A program made the position numbers and the translations under genes. This document shows, piece after piece, positions 43,512-52,129 of a stretch of DNA of 64,000 nt (the stretch's first letter is position 1; each line of letters begins with the position of its first letter). A model generated the notes under the pieces. The model searched no databases and was not told where the DNA came from. It saw nothing but the letters and a program-made list of their open reading frames with translations. Origin of the DNA: Actinomycetota bacterium (GTDB lineage Bacteria; Actinomycetota; Acidimicrobiia; Acidimicrobiales; MedAcidi-G1); contig JACNKQ010000031.1 in NCBI GenBank assembly GCA_014381945.1, forward strand, positions 22,644 to 86,643, in the 5' to 3' direction.

Positions 43512-44281
43512 GATCCGTGCGCGTCATCCCGTGCCTCGACGTCGAGAACGGCCGCGTCGTCAAGGGTGTCAACTTCGTGGGCCTCCGGGACGCCGGCGAT
43601 CCGGTCGAGTTGGCGGCCCGCTACGACCGGGAGGGCGCCGACGAGTTGGTGTTCCTCGACATCACGGCCTCGTCCGACGCACGGGACACGATAATCGATG
43701 TCGTCCGCCGGACTGCTGAGGAGGTGTTCATTCCGTTCACCGTGGGCGGCGGCGTCCGGTCGGTCGACGACGCCCGTCGGATCCTGCGGGCCGGCGCCGA
43801 CAAGGTGTCCGTGAACACGGCAGCAGTCGAGCGCCCCGCACTGATCGGTGAACTGGCCGCCGAGTTCGGAAGCCAGTGCGTTGTCGTGGCCATAGACGCC
43901 CGTCGGAGCGGGGCCGTGCCGAACGGATTCGAGGTCTTCACCCACGGCGGCCGGACACCCACGGGCATCGACGCGGTCGGGTGGGCGGTCGAGGCGGAGC
44001 GCCTGGGTGCCGGCGAGTTCCTGCAGACGTCGATGGACCGGGACGGGACCAGGGACGGCTTCGACCTCGAGATGCTTCAGGCCATCGGGGCGGCGGCACG
44101 CGTTCCCCTGGTGGCCAGCGGCGGGGTCGGCGGGCTCGAGCATCTGGTCGAGGGGGCACAGGAGGGCGCCGCCGATGCGGTGCTGGCGGCCTCGATCTTC
44201 CACTTTGGTGAGTACAGCATCGCCGAGGCCAAGCGCCATATGGCCGCAGCAGGCATCGTGGTGCGGCCGCCGCCCGGCTGA
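43508..44281 (+). CDS. hisF: imidazoleglycerol-phosphate synthase cyclase HisF
   Basis: 257 residues, ATGA overlap with hisA. Cyclase half of IGP synthase, giving IGP and AICAR. Seen: [31 protein letters not shown] with catalytic Asp, [48 protein letters not shown] with the second Asp, [14 protein letters not shown] and [12 protein letters not shown]. Closes the overlapping his block; hisI follows after a GroES-like gene. Confidence 0.97.
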   Translation: MRSVRVIPCLDVENGRVVKGVNFVGLRDAGDPVELAARYDREGADELVFLDITASSDARDTIIDVVRRTAEEVFIPFTVGGGVRSVDDARRILRAGADKVSVNTAAVERPALIGELAAEFGSQCVVVAIDARRSGAVPNGFEVFTHGGRTPTGIDAVGWAVEAERLGAGEFLQTSMDRDGTRDGFDLEMLQAIGAAARVPLVASGGVGGLEHLVEGAQEGAADAVLAASIFHFGEYSIAEAKRHMAAAGIVVRPPPG

Positions 44282-44320
44282 CCCCGGCTCCCGGCCCGCG
44301 CCTTGGGCTCCACCGACCGA

Positions 44321-44326
44321 TACCGT
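44321..44326 (+). promoter_or_regulatory. -10 box TACCGT of the GroES-like gene
   Basis: TACCGT, 8 bases, then GTG 44335. No Shine-Dalgarno. Confidence 0.4.
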
Positions 44327-44334
44327 CTCCAGAC

Positions 44335-44694
44335 GTGAGCACCTCCCACCTTGCATCCGTGCCCGGCCCCGAGGATTCCGAGGTCCTGCCGATCAAGATG
44401 CTCAACGACCGCATCCTGGTCTGCACCGACTCGCCTGAGGGCGAGCGCCGCTCGTCGGGAGGCATCCTGATCCCGGCCACCGCCCAGATGGCCAGGCGCC
44501 TCATATGGGCCGAGGTGGTCGCCACCGGCCCGAATGTGCGGGCCATGGAGGTCGGCGACCAGGTGTTGTTCAACCCTGAGGACCGCTACGAGGTAGAGGT
44601 CCGGGGCAGCGACCACATCATCCTCCGCGAACGCGACATCCACGCCGTCGCCGCCAAGCGCCTCGAAGAGGGCAGCACCGGCCTGTACCTCTAG
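44335..44694 (+). CDS. GroES-like co-chaperonin-family protein
   Basis: 119 residues, GTG start. Cpn10 fold: LPIKMLNDRILVCTDSPEGE, the mobile-loop-like RRSSGGILIPATAQMA whose ILI matches the IVL that contacts GroEL, WAEVVATGPNVRAMEVGDQVLF and SDHIILRERDIHAVA. It is longer at both ends than GroES and lacks the usual LPD after the IVL triplet. No groEL is adjacent; it sits between hisF and hisI. It may be a divergent second co-chaperonin. Confidence 0.82.
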   Translation: MSTSHLASVPGPEDSEVLPIKMLNDRILVCTDSPEGERRSSGGILIPATAQMARRLIWAEVVATGPNVRAMEVGDQVLFNPEDRYEVEVRGSDHIILRERDIHAVAAKRLEEGSTGLYL

Positions 44695-44736
44695 GTGGTG
44701 ACGGAAACCAGACACGGTGGGTGCAACCGCCGCCCC

Positions 44737-44742
44737 TAGGCT
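44737..44742 (+). promoter_or_regulatory. -10 box TAGGCT of hisI (leaderless pattern)
   Basis: TAGGCT, 7 bases, then ATG 44750. The spacing supports this ATG over upstream in-frame starts. Confidence 0.5.
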
Positions 44743-44749
44743 TTCCGCC

Positions 44750-45121
44750 ATGCCGGAGAGCACGCCCATCACCGTCACCGACGCCCAACTCGACGCCGTC
44801 GCCTACAACGGCGACGGGCTGGTGCCCGCCATCATCCAGGAGGCTGGCACCGGCCGGATCCTGATGATGGCCTGGATGAACGACGAGTCCCTGCGCCGCT
44901 CCCTCGAGACCGGGCGCACCTGGTTCTGGAGCCGCAGCCGGCAGGAGTACTGGTGCAAGGGCGAGACCTCGGGGGATCGCCAGTACATCCGGGAGGCCTA
45001 CCTCGACTGCGACGGCGACACCCTGCTGTTCACGGTCGAACAGGAGGGGAACGGCGCCTGCCACACCGGCGAGTACAGCTGCTTCTTCCGGGCCCTCGGG
45101 CCCGAATTCCCGGCGGGCTGA
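44750..45121 (+). CDS. hisI: phosphoribosyl-AMP cyclohydrolase HisI
   Basis: 123 residues, monofunctional (no HisE domain). Zn/Mg enzyme opening the adenine ring of PR-AMP. Seen: [55 protein letters not shown] (Mg Asp residues) and [11 protein letters not shown], the three zinc Cys being those in YWCKG and CHTGEYSC. hisE and hisG are not in the window. trpE follows after 4 bases, so hisI and trpE are likely cotranscribed. Confidence 0.95.
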   Translation: MPESTPITVTDAQLDAVAYNGDGLVPAIIQEAGTGRILMMAWMNDESLRRSLETGRTWFWSRSRQEYWCKGETSGDRQYIREAYLDCDGDTLLFTVEQEGNGACHTGEYSCFFRALGPEFPAG

Positions 45122-45125
45122 ACCG

Positions 45126-46649
45126 GTGGGAGCGCTAGTCGCATCCCCCGGGCGCGAAGAGTTCCGCGATCTGGCCCGTTCGCACACGGTCGTCCCCGTG
45201 TGGAGCGAGCTGCTGGCCGACCTCACGACCCCGGTCAGCCTGTTCGCCCGCTGCATCGGCGACGGAGAGGGCTTCCTCCTCGAGAGCGTGGATCGCGGCG
45301 AGACCTGGGGCCGGTGGTCGTTCATCGGTCGAAACCCGTCCCTGACGCTGCGCCTGACGGCCGGCGAACTCCTGGCCGAGGGGAAACTCCCCGATGGCAT
45401 ACCTACCGACCAGGGGATGCTGGCGGCGCTCGAGGCGCTCCTGGACCACCACACAACCCCTCTGATCGGGGAGTTGCCTCCGCTGCACAACGGCCTCATG
45501 GGCTACCTGGGGTACGACGTGGTGCGCGAGGTCGAGCACCTGCCCGATGCTCCACCAGACGACCGGGGGTTTCCCGATGCCGTGATGTCGGTAATCGGTG
45601 AGTTGATCGCCATCGACCACTGGCGCCAGCGGGCAATCCTGATCGTCAACGTCGCCGTGCCCGCCGGTGCGGACGACGATGCCCTCGATGCCCTCTACGG
45701 CGAGGCGGTCGACCGCATTCGACGGTTGGCCGCCGATGGCGCCCGCCCTCTGGACGAGCCCCTGATGGTGCCTCCACGCCCGGACGACGAACCGCCAGAG
45801 GTGACGTCGACCATGGACGCCGAGACCTACGGGGAAGCCGTCGAGGCAGCACGCGAGTGCATCTTGGCCGGCGACATCTTCCAGGTGGTGCTTTCGCAGC
45901 GCTTCGACGTGGAACTGGGGGCCGAGCCATTCGACGTGTACCGGGTCCTGCGCCAGATCAATCCGAGCCCGTACATGTACTTCCTCCGGGACCGGGACAT
46001 CACCGTCGTAGGAGCATCCCCCGAGCCGATGGTAAAGCTCCTCGAGGGGCGGGTCATCTCGCGCCCGATCGCCGGCACACGCCGCCGGGGCCGAACCGGG
46101 ACCGAGGAGCGCAGGATGGCCGCCGAGCTAGTCGAGGACCCCAAGGAGCGGTCCGAGCACCTCATGCTCCTGGACCTGGCGCGCAACGACGTGGGCAGGG
46201 TGGTCACCTTCGGGACCGAACAGGTCGACGAGATGATGACCCTCGAGCGGTACAGCCACGTGATGCACCTGACAAGCCAGGTTTCAGGCGAGTTGGCCGA
46301 GGGTCGGACGCCGATAGACGTCCTGCGGGCAACGCTGCCGGCGGGCACCGTCTCGGGGGCGCCGAAGGTGCGGGCCATGGAGATCATCGACCAACTCGAA
46401 CCGTCACGTCGGGGGCCCTATGCGGGCGTGGTCGGATACTTCGACTTCTCCGGGAACATCGACACGGCGATCGCCATCCGGACGATGTTCGTCCGCGACG
46501 GCCTGGCATCGGTGCAGGCCGGCGCCGGAATAGTGGCGGACAGCGATCCGGCCCTGGAGCACCTCGAGTGCCAGAACAAGGCCAGGGCACTCCTGGTGGC
46601 GATACCGGCCGCCCGCCGCATGACCGCCCAGCGGCTCGCAGGTTCCTGA
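45126..46649 (+). CDS. trpE: anthranilate synthase component I TrpE
   Basis: 507 residues, GTG start. Converts chorismate and ammonia to anthranilate with TrpG, which is not nearby. The N-terminal domain has GFLLESVDRGETWGRWSFIG; the LLES element binds tryptophan for feedback inhibition. The catalytic domain has AGDIFQVVLSQRF, INPSPYMYFL, SPEPMVKL, RPIAGTRRRGRT, LVEDPKERSEHLMLLDLARNDVGR, YSHVMHLTSQVSG and LPAGTVSGAPKVRAMEII. Complete and probably feedback-regulated. Confidence 0.96.
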   Translation: MGALVASPGREEFRDLARSHTVVPVWSELLADLTTPVSLFARCIGDGEGFLLESVDRGETWGRWSFIGRNPSLTLRLTAGELLAEGKLPDGIPTDQGMLAALEALLDHHTTPLIGELPPLHNGLMGYLGYDVVREVEHLPDAPPDDRGFPDAVMSVIGELIAIDHWRQRAILIVNVAVPAGADDDALDALYGEAVDRIRRLAADGARPLDEPLMVPPRPDDEPPEVTSTMDAETYGEAVEAARECILAGDIFQVVLSQRFDVELGAEPFDVYRVLRQINPSPYMYFLRDRDITVVGASPEPMVKLLEGRVISRPIAGTRRRGRTGTEERRMAAELVEDPKERSEHLMLLDLARNDVGRVVTFGTEQVDEMMTLERYSHVMHLTSQVSGELAEGRTPIDVLRATLPAGTVSGAPKVRAMEIIDQLEPSRRGPYAGVVGYFDFSGNIDTAIAIRTMFVRDGLASVQAGAGIVADSDPALEHLECQNKARALLVAIPAARRMTAQRLAGS

Positions 46650-46657
46650 GCCCGCCG

Positions 46658-47479
46658 ATGCTGTACCGCCGAAGCCGCGATGTCGTGGCGGTCCGGGGCC
46701 CGGATGCCGAGGCCTACCTCCAGGGTCAGCTCAGCCAGGATGTCGCCGCCCTGGCCGACGGCGCCTCGGGGTGGTCCTTCCTGCTGCAGCCGACCGGCAA
46801 GGTCGATGCGTGGTTGCGGGTCACACGCCGGGGGGAGGGGGACTACATCCTCGACGTCGACAGTGGATTCGGAGGAGCGGTACAGGACCGCCTGCGCCGC
46901 TTCCTGCTGCGAACGGATTGTGTGGTCGAGGCGCTCGGCTGGGAGGTGGCGACCCTCCTCCAGGCATCGCCCCCCGACACGCCGCCGGGCGGGGTCGTCA
47001 TCGAACTCGACTGGCCGGACCTGGCCGCATTCGACCTCGTCGCCCCGGAGGTGTCGGTCCCTGCCGGCCTGCAGGTCGGTGATGCGGGCCCCTGGGAGGA
47101 AGTACGGATCAGGGCCGGGATTCCGGCGATGGGAAGCGAGATCGACGAGAACACCATTCCGAACGCCACCGGACAGGTCGAGCGCTCGGTGAGCTTCACC
47201 AAGGGCTGCTACACGGGCCAGGAGCTGGTCGCCAGGATCGACAGCCGCACCGCCGGAGCGCCGACGCGCCTGGTCCGGGTCGATGGCACCGGCGAGGCGC
47301 CACCTGTCGGAGCGCAACTCTGGTCGGATGGCGGGCAGGTCGGCCACCTCACCAGCGTGGTGTCCACCGACGGGGGATTCCATGCGCTCGGATACCGAAA
47401 GCGCTCGGCGCTCGAGATCGACTCAGCTGAGGCCCACTGGGAGGGCGGACGGGGAAGCGTCGTCCTCCGGTCCGCCTGA
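46658..47479 (+). CDS. folate-binding Fe-S assembly protein YgfZ/CAF17 family
   Basis: 273 residues. YgfZ/Iba57 proteins bind tetrahydrofolate and help to repair or assemble [4Fe-4S] enzymes. The diagnostic motif KGCYTGQELVARIDSR with its conserved Cys is at about residues 184-200; the N-terminal GcvT-like part reads VRGPDAEAYLQGQLSQDV and LLQPTGKVDAWLRVTR. In mycobacteria a paralogue occurs elsewhere; here it lies between trpE and trpC, 8 bases after trpE. The link to tryptophan synthesis is positional only. Confidence 0.92.
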   Translation: MLYRRSRDVVAVRGPDAEAYLQGQLSQDVAALADGASGWSFLLQPTGKVDAWLRVTRRGEGDYILDVDSGFGGAVQDRLRRFLLRTDCVVEALGWEVATLLQASPPDTPPGGVVIELDWPDLAAFDLVAPEVSVPAGLQVGDAGPWEEVRIRAGIPAMGSEIDENTIPNATGQVERSVSFTKGCYTGQELVARIDSRTAGAPTRLVRVDGTGEAPPVGAQLWSDGGQVGHLTSVVSTDGGFHALGYRKRSALEIDSAEAHWEGGRGSVVLRSA

Positions 47480-47517
47480 GGTTGCAAATGCCGCAGAGTC
47501 GGCGGCTGGGCGCTGGG

Positions 47518-47523
47518 TAGCCT
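47518..47523 (+). promoter_or_regulatory. -10 box TAGCCT of trpC (leaderless pattern)
   Basis: TAGCCT, 6 bases, then GTG 47530. Suggests a separate start for trpC-trpF-trpB-trpA. Confidence 0.5.
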
Positions 47524-47529
47524 CCGCCT

Positions 47530-48345
47530 GTGGCCACCTACCTGGATCGGATCCTCGAAGCCCACCGTGCGTCGGCTTCAGCGGACCGGCGCAGCCTCGA
47601 GGGCCTCCTCGTCGATGTCCACGCCTGTCCGCCGGCCCGGGGCTTTGTTGCGGCGGTCGATGCCCGCCCCGAGGGTGAGTTGGCGGTCATCGCCGAGGTG
47701 AAGCGTCGCTCGCCGATCAGGGGCGACCTGTCGGCCGACCTGGATGCGACCGAGGTCGGTTCCGCGTACGCCGAGGGGGGCGCCTCGTGCCTCTCCGTCC
47801 TTACCGACTCCGAGTGGTTCGGCGGTTCGCCTGAAGACCTCCGGACGGCCCGGGCAGCCAGCGGCCTGCCGGTCCTCCGCAAGGACTTCACCGTCGACGC
47901 ACGCGACGTGTGCGACGCCCGCCTCATGGGCGCCGATGCGGTCCTGCTGATCGTTGCGGCGCTCGACGATGCCGAACTCGGCGATTTCACGGTTCTTGCG
48001 GCTGAACTCGGGCTGGATGCCCTCGTCGAGGTGCACGACGAAGCCGAACTGGAGCGGGCGCTGGCGGTCGGGGCCACGCTGGTGGGTGTGAACCAGCGGG
48101 ATCTCGCCACATTCGAGGTCGACACCGCCAGGGCCATGAGGCTGGCCGCTGCGATCCCGCCGGAGGTGCGTTCGGTGGCCGAGTCGGGAATCACGGGTCC
48201 GGAGGATGCAGCGGTCCTCGCCGCAGCCGGGTACGACGCCGTGCTGGTGGGCGAGTCGGTGGTCACGGCGGGAAACCGGAGGGCAGCGGTGGCAGCACTG
48301 CGCCGTGCGCCCCTGGGGCCTCCGGACCTCAGGGCCGGGGAGTAG
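47530..48345 (+). CDS. trpC: indole-3-glycerol phosphate synthase TrpC
   Basis: 271 residues, GTG start. TIM barrel; seen: [15 protein letters not shown] with the general-acid Lys, [51 protein letters not shown] (second Lys), [29 protein letters not shown] and [13 protein letters not shown]. Monofunctional. Its TAG stop is part of the TAGCGT box before trpF. Confidence 0.96.
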   Translation: MATYLDRILEAHRASASADRRSLEGLLVDVHACPPARGFVAAVDARPEGELAVIAEVKRRSPIRGDLSADLDATEVGSAYAEGGASCLSVLTDSEWFGGSPEDLRTARAASGLPVLRKDFTVDARDVCDARLMGADAVLLIVAALDDAELGDFTVLAAELGLDALVEVHDEAELERALAVGATLVGVNQRDLATFEVDTARAMRLAAAIPPEVRSVAESGITGPEDAAVLAAAGYDAVLVGESVVTAGNRRAAVAALRRAPLGPPDLRAGE

Positions 48346-48348
48346 CGT
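48343..48348 (+). promoter_or_regulatory. -10 box TAGCGT of trpF (leaderless pattern)
   Basis: TAGCGT overlaps the trpC stop; 6 bases later GTG 48355. The reuse of a TAG stop as the first half of a -10 box is also seen before the HNH gene. Confidence 0.45.
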
Positions 48349-48354
48349 CAAACC

Positions 48355-49017
48355 GTGTTCGTCAAGATCTGCGGGATCACCAACCAGGAGGACGCACTCC
48401 TCGCCACGGCGCTCGGCGCCGATGCCGTCGGCTTCGTCTTCGCCCCGTCCAACCGCCAGGTGGCGGCACCCATTGTCCGGGACATCGTCCGCCAACTGCC
48501 CCCAGAGGTCATGACCGTCGGGGTCTTCCGGGACCAGGGACGGGACCGGGTCGTAGAGGTCGTGAACTCGATCGGCCTGCGGGCGGCGCAGCTCCACGGC
48601 AACGAGTCGACGGAGACCTGCCGCTGGATCGCAGACCGGGTGCCCATCACCATCAGGGCGCTGCCGGCCGGCTCCCCCGACCTGCGCCGCATCGACGACT
48701 TCGGAGCCGACCTGCTGCTGCTCGACTCGCCTCTTCCCGGATCCGGCACTGTGTTCGACTGGTCGTTGGCAGAGGGGGCGCCGAGCAACCGGCCGATGAT
48801 CCTCGCCGGTGGCCTCGATCCCGGAAATGTCGCCCGGGCAATCGCCAAGGTGCGACCGTTCGGCGTCGACGTCGCCAGCGGCGTGGAGGCCGAATCGGGC
48901 CGCAAGGACCCCCGACTCCTCCGGGCCTTCCTGGAGGCGGCACACTCGGTCGAGTTCGAGGAATACGACGGCGGCGAGCGCCGCCCGTTCGACTGGGAGG
49001 AGCACCAGTGGGGTTGA
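48355..49017 (+). CDS. trpF: phosphoribosylanthranilate isomerase TrpF
   Basis: 220 residues, GTG start. Seen: [32 protein letters not shown] with the catalytic Cys, [30 protein letters not shown] with the catalytic Asp region, [16 protein letters not shown] and [18 protein letters not shown]. Complete. Many Actinobacteria have lost trpF and use the bifunctional PriA; this organism keeps both hisA and trpF. Overlaps trpB by 10 bases. Confidence 0.95.
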   Translation: MFVKICGITNQEDALLATALGADAVGFVFAPSNRQVAAPIVRDIVRQLPPEVMTVGVFRDQGRDRVVEVVNSIGLRAAQLHGNESTETCRWIADRVPITIRALPAGSPDLRRIDDFGADLLLLDSPLPGSGTVFDWSLAEGAPSNRPMILAGGLDPGNVARAIAKVRPFGVDVASGVEAESGRKDPRLLRAFLEAAHSVEFEEYDGGERRPFDWEEHQWG

Positions 49018-50192
49018 GGGATCCGACGCCAGAGGGTCGTTTCGGCGACTTCGGAGGCCGCTACATTCCCGAAACCCTCGTGCCGGCGTGCGAAGAACTC
49101 GAGGAGGCGTTCCGCGAGGCCTGGGCGGATCAGGGGTTCCGGCAGCGCCTCGACGGCCTGTTGGCGGACTATGCGGGGCGACCGTCGCCGATGACCGAGT
49201 GCGAGAACCTCTCCACTGAGTTGGGTTGTCGCCTACTCCTCAAGCGCGAGGACCTGAACCACACCGGTTCCCACAAGATCAACAACGTGTTGGGACAGGC
49301 CCTGCTGGCCCAGCGAATGGGCAAGACCAGGCTCGTTGCCGAGACCGGGGCGGGCCAGCACGGGGTGGCGACCGCCACGGCGGCTGCCCTGCTCGGCATG
49401 GAGTGCTGCGTCTACATGGGCGAGGTCGACATCGTGCGCCAGGAGCTGAACGTATTTCGCATGAAGCTCCTAGGGGCCGAGGTCAAGACGGCGATGAGCG
49501 GAAGCCGCACGCTCAAAGACGCCATCAACGAGGCCATGCGTGACTGGGTGGCCACCGTCGAGGGTTCGCACTACTGCCTCGGGTCCGTGATGGGCCCGCA
49601 CCCGTACCCGTGGATGGTGCGCAGGTTCCACGAGATCCTGGGCAGCGAGGCGCGTGAACAGAGCGAGGCGATCCTGGGCGTGGCACCGGACGTGGTTACC
49701 GCCTGTGTGGGCGGTGGCTCGAACGCAATCGGGATCTTCTCGGGGTTCGTGGATGCAGACACGGAGCTGGTCGGTGTCGAGCCTGCCGGTGGGGCAGCCG
49801 TCGGGCGCGGCATCCCCGGCGTGGTGCACGGTTCACAGTCGTATCTCATGCAGGACGAGTTCGGCCAGGTCCTCGAGGCCGAGTCCATCAGCGCCGGCCT
49901 CGACTATCCGGGCGTGGGCCCGGAACACAGCCATCTGGCTGCGACGGGCCGTGCCCGGTACGAAAGCGTCACCGACGCCGAGGTGGTCGAGGCCTTCCAA
50001 CTACTGAGCCGCACGGAGGGGATCATCCCGGCGCTGGAGCCCGCACACGCCCTTGCCTGGGTATCCAGGGACCGTGCCTCCCTCGAGGGGAGGTCCGTGG
50101 TCCTCAACCTTTCGGGGCGGGGCGACAAGGACGTGGCCCAGATGATGGACATTCTCAACGGAGAGATCCTCGATGGAGAGGAATGCTCCTGA
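49008..50192 (+). CDS. trpB: tryptophan synthase beta subunit TrpB
   Basis: 394 residues, GTG start. PLP enzyme condensing indole with serine. Seen: [44 protein letters not shown] with the PLP lysine, [43 protein letters not shown] (phosphate loop) and [15 protein letters not shown]. The full-length TrpB1 type that pairs with TrpA. Shares its last base with the trpA start. Confidence 0.97.
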   Translation: MGLRDPTPEGRFGDFGGRYIPETLVPACEELEEAFREAWADQGFRQRLDGLLADYAGRPSPMTECENLSTELGCRLLLKREDLNHTGSHKINNVLGQALLAQRMGKTRLVAETGAGQHGVATATAAALLGMECCVYMGEVDIVRQELNVFRMKLLGAEVKTAMSGSRTLKDAINEAMRDWVATVEGSHYCLGSVMGPHPYPWMVRRFHEILGSEAREQSEAILGVAPDVVTACVGGGSNAIGIFSGFVDADTELVGVEPAGGAAVGRGIPGVVHGSQSYLMQDEFGQVLEAESISAGLDYPGVGPEHSHLAATGRARYESVTDAEVVEAFQLLSRTEGIIPALEPAHALAWVSRDRASLEGRSVVLNLSGRGDKDVAQMMDILNGEILDGEECS

Positions 50193-50971
50193 TGGCCGGT
50201 GCTGTCGAGATCGCCCTACGGGGCCGCTGCGATGCCGGTGGCAAGGCGCTCGTTCCCTATGTGACGGGCGGCCTTGGCGACGACTGGACAGACACCGTGC
50301 GGGCCGTGGCCGATGCCGGGGCCGATGCGGTCGAGATCGGGATTCCGTTCTCCGATCCCGTCATGGACGGGCCGACGATCCAGGCGGCCAACGACCGGGC
50401 GCTTGCCTCGGGCGCCACGCCGATGAGCATCCTGGACCAGGTCGACGGGCTCGACGCAGGGGTGCCGCTCGTGGTCATGACGTACTACAACATCGCCTTC
50501 CGGGCCGGCCTTGAACGCTTCGCCGCTGCGCTGGTCGATGCCGGCGTGTCGGGGTGCATCCTCCCGGACCTGCCGTTGGAGGAGACCGGTCCGTGGGTCG
50601 CCGCAGCCGACGAGGCCGGCATCGAGACGATCCTGCTGGCAGCGCCCACCGCCTCCGATGAGCGCCTGTCCCGGGTCTGTGCCCGGTCCCGGGGGTTCGT
50701 CTACGGCGTGGGGCTCCTCGGGGTGACAGGCGTCCGTGCCGAGTTGGCCACCGGTGCGTCGGTCATCGCCACGCGCCTCAAGCAGTTGACCGACCTGCCT
50801 GTGCTCGTCGGCGTCGGCGTCGGGACTCCCGGGCAGGCGGTTGAGGCTTCTGCGGCCGGCGACGGTGTAGTCGTGGGTTCGGCGGTGGTCCAGGGCATGC
50901 TCGACGGTGCCGGTCCGACCGGGGTGGGGGACCTGGTAGCGCAGTTCCGGGCCGCCATGGACGCCGCCTGA
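50192..50971 (+). CDS. trpA: tryptophan synthase alpha subunit TrpA
   Basis: 259 residues from ATG 50192, which shares a base with the trpB stop (TGATG). An upstream in-frame ATG at 50183 is only 1-2 bases from the GGAGAGG ribosome site (50175-50181), so 50192, 10 bases away, is preferred. Seen: ALVPYVTGGLGDD, AVEIGIPFSDPVMDGPTIQAAN with catalytic Glu and Asp, VVMTYYNIAFRAGLERF, GCILPDLPLEETG, VYGVGLLGVTG and VGVGVGTPGQA. Complete. End of the his/trp region. Confidence 0.95.
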   Translation: MAGAVEIALRGRCDAGGKALVPYVTGGLGDDWTDTVRAVADAGADAVEIGIPFSDPVMDGPTIQAANDRALASGATPMSILDQVDGLDAGVPLVVMTYYNIAFRAGLERFAAALVDAGVSGCILPDLPLEETGPWVAAADEAGIETILLAAPTASDERLSRVCARSRGFVYGVGLLGVTGVRAELATGASVIATRLKQLTDLPVLVGVGVGTPGQAVEASAAGDGVVVGSAVVQGMLDGAGPTGVGDLVAQFRAAMDAA

Positions 50972-51070
50972 GGGCTCCGGACGCCCTCTCGGGGGTGCTT
51001 GTGATTCGTTTCGGTGGTTCTGCAGGGGTCGGGAAGCCTGTAGTTCCAAGGGTCCGGAAGTCGGAAATGC

Positions 51071-51102
51071 TTGACATTGGGCCGAAAACAGGTTCGTATG
51101 TC
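51071..51102 (+). promoter_or_regulatory. strong promoter of the HU gene
   Basis: Perfect TTGACA (51071-51076), the best -35 in the window; with 17 bases spacing TCGTAT (51094-51099) and just after it TATGTC (51097-51102) as -10 candidates. The leader of about 60 bases carries GGAAGGGAG (51151-51159) before ATG 51167. Fits a highly expressed gene. Confidence 0.65.
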
Positions 51103-51166
51103 ATTTGACCACGATTGCCGACGGGACCTCCGGCGGCATCGAGAGTCCCAGGAAGGGAGCAGGTCG

Positions 51167-51484
51167 ATGAACAAGAGCGAACTGATCGCTGCAATCGCCG
51201 AGCAGGCGGGGGTTTCAAACAAGGATGCAGGCGCATGCCTGGACGCCTTCTGCGACGTGGTGGCCTCCGAGGTAGCAGGCGGCGGAGAGGTGAAGGTGCC
51301 AGGTTGGGTGTCCTTCTCCCACACGATCCGTGCGGCCCGCACGGCTCGCAACCCGCAGACCGGCGCACCGATCGACGTACCCGCCAAGGCGGCCGTAAAG
51401 ATCAAGGCCGGTGCCAAGCTCAAGAGCGCCGTCGCCGAGGGGAGTGCAGCGCCCGGCGCCGCACCGGCCGCACCTGCCTGGTAG
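51167..51484 (+). CDS. HU-family nucleoid protein
   Basis: 105 residues with a good ribosome site. HU/IHF fold: MNKSELIAAIAEQAGVSNKDAGACLDAF, VKVPGWVSFSHTIRAARTARNPQTGAPIDVPAKAAVKIKAG. The DNA-intercalating RNPQTG tip is conserved. The usual GFG after the second strand reads PGWVSF. A short Ala/Pro tail (AAPGAAPAAPAW) replaces the long Lys-rich tail of mycobacterial HupB. Confidence 0.92.
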   Translation: MNKSELIAAIAEQAGVSNKDAGACLDAFCDVVASEVAGGGEVKVPGWVSFSHTIRAARTARNPQTGAPIDVPAKAAVKIKAGAKLKSAVAEGSAAPGAAPAAPAW

Positions 51485-51583
51485 GTCGGCAACCGAACAC
51501 CCGCTCCCGCCTCGACCGGCTGGTGGCGCCATGCGTCGCCCCGGTCTGAGGCGGTGGGGGATCCCCGATGGTCGGGGCAGATG

Positions 51584-52099
51584 ATGGAGCCCCTGCTCCC
51601 TCCAGAACAGCCCCTGCTCCCTCCAGAACAGCCCCTGCTCCCTCCAGAACAGCACTTGCTCCCTCCAGAACAGCACTTGCTCCCTCCAGAACAGGTCATC
51701 CCGCACCGGCCGCCGTTCCTCTTCCTGACCGAGGTCACCGACCTGGAGGTCGGTGTCGCCGCTACCGGCTTCTGGCATCTCACGGGCGACGAGGACTTCT
51801 TCGCCGGACACTTTCCCGGTCGCCCGACACTTCCGGGGGTGCTCCAGTGCGAGTCGATCGCCCAACTCGGTGCGTACGCCCTGCTCAGCGATCCTGCCTT
51901 CGCCGGTCGCCTGGCCCTCTTCGGTGGCATCGACAAGGTGCGGTTCCGACGCCAGGTGCTGCCCGGCGAGCGACTCGACCTGCACATGCAATTGGGCCGC
52001 GTGTCGGCAAGGGCCGGCAGGGGATCAGGGCGGGCATCGGTGGGAGGCGAGACGGCCTGCGAATGCGAACTCCTCTTCGTGTTCGCCGACTCGCCGTAG
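51584..52099 (+). CDS. fabZ: FabZ-type hydroxyacyl-ACP dehydratase with N-terminal LLPPEQ repeats
   Basis: 171 residues from ATG 51584 (51581 and GTG 51554 are in-frame alternatives; GGGG at 51574-51577 suits 51581-51584). Hot-dog dehydratase of type II fatty-acid synthesis. The core begins IPHRPPFLFLTEVTDLE and carries FFAGHFPGRPTLPGVLQCESIAQLGAYAL with the catalytic His and Glu. Before the core, five copies of a 7-residue unit (PLLPPEQ x3, HLLPPEQ x2) abut the IPHRPPF start. Convergent with fabF 30 bases away. Confidence 0.9.
   Translation: MEPLLPPEQPLLPPEQPLLPPEQHLLPPEQHLLPPEQVIPHRPPFLFLTEVTDLEVGVAATGFWHLTGDEDFFAGHFPGRPTLPGVLQCESIAQLGAYALLSDPAFAGRLALFGGIDKVRFRRQVLPGERLDLHMQLGRVSARAGRGSGRASVGGETACECELLFVFADSP
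51590..51694 (+). repeat. five 21-base in-frame repeats in fabZ
   Basis: Units at 51590, 51611, 51632, 51653 and 51674; the first three are identical, the last two differ from them at the same positions (CACTT for CCCCT). Every unit ends CTCCCTCCAGAACAG. The two-block pattern shows stepwise duplication. Confidence 0.97.
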
Positions 52100-52129
52100 G
52101 GCTCTGGCCGGGATCTGGAGCGCTTGCGC

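Noticed and set aside
44281..50971. trpG, trpD, hisG and hisE within the his/trp region
   Set aside because: Every interval is occupied by another identified gene; these four genes are not in the window.
51590..51694. Possible CRISPR array in the fabZ repeats
   Set aside because: Units are contiguous without spacers and are translated in frame with FabZ.
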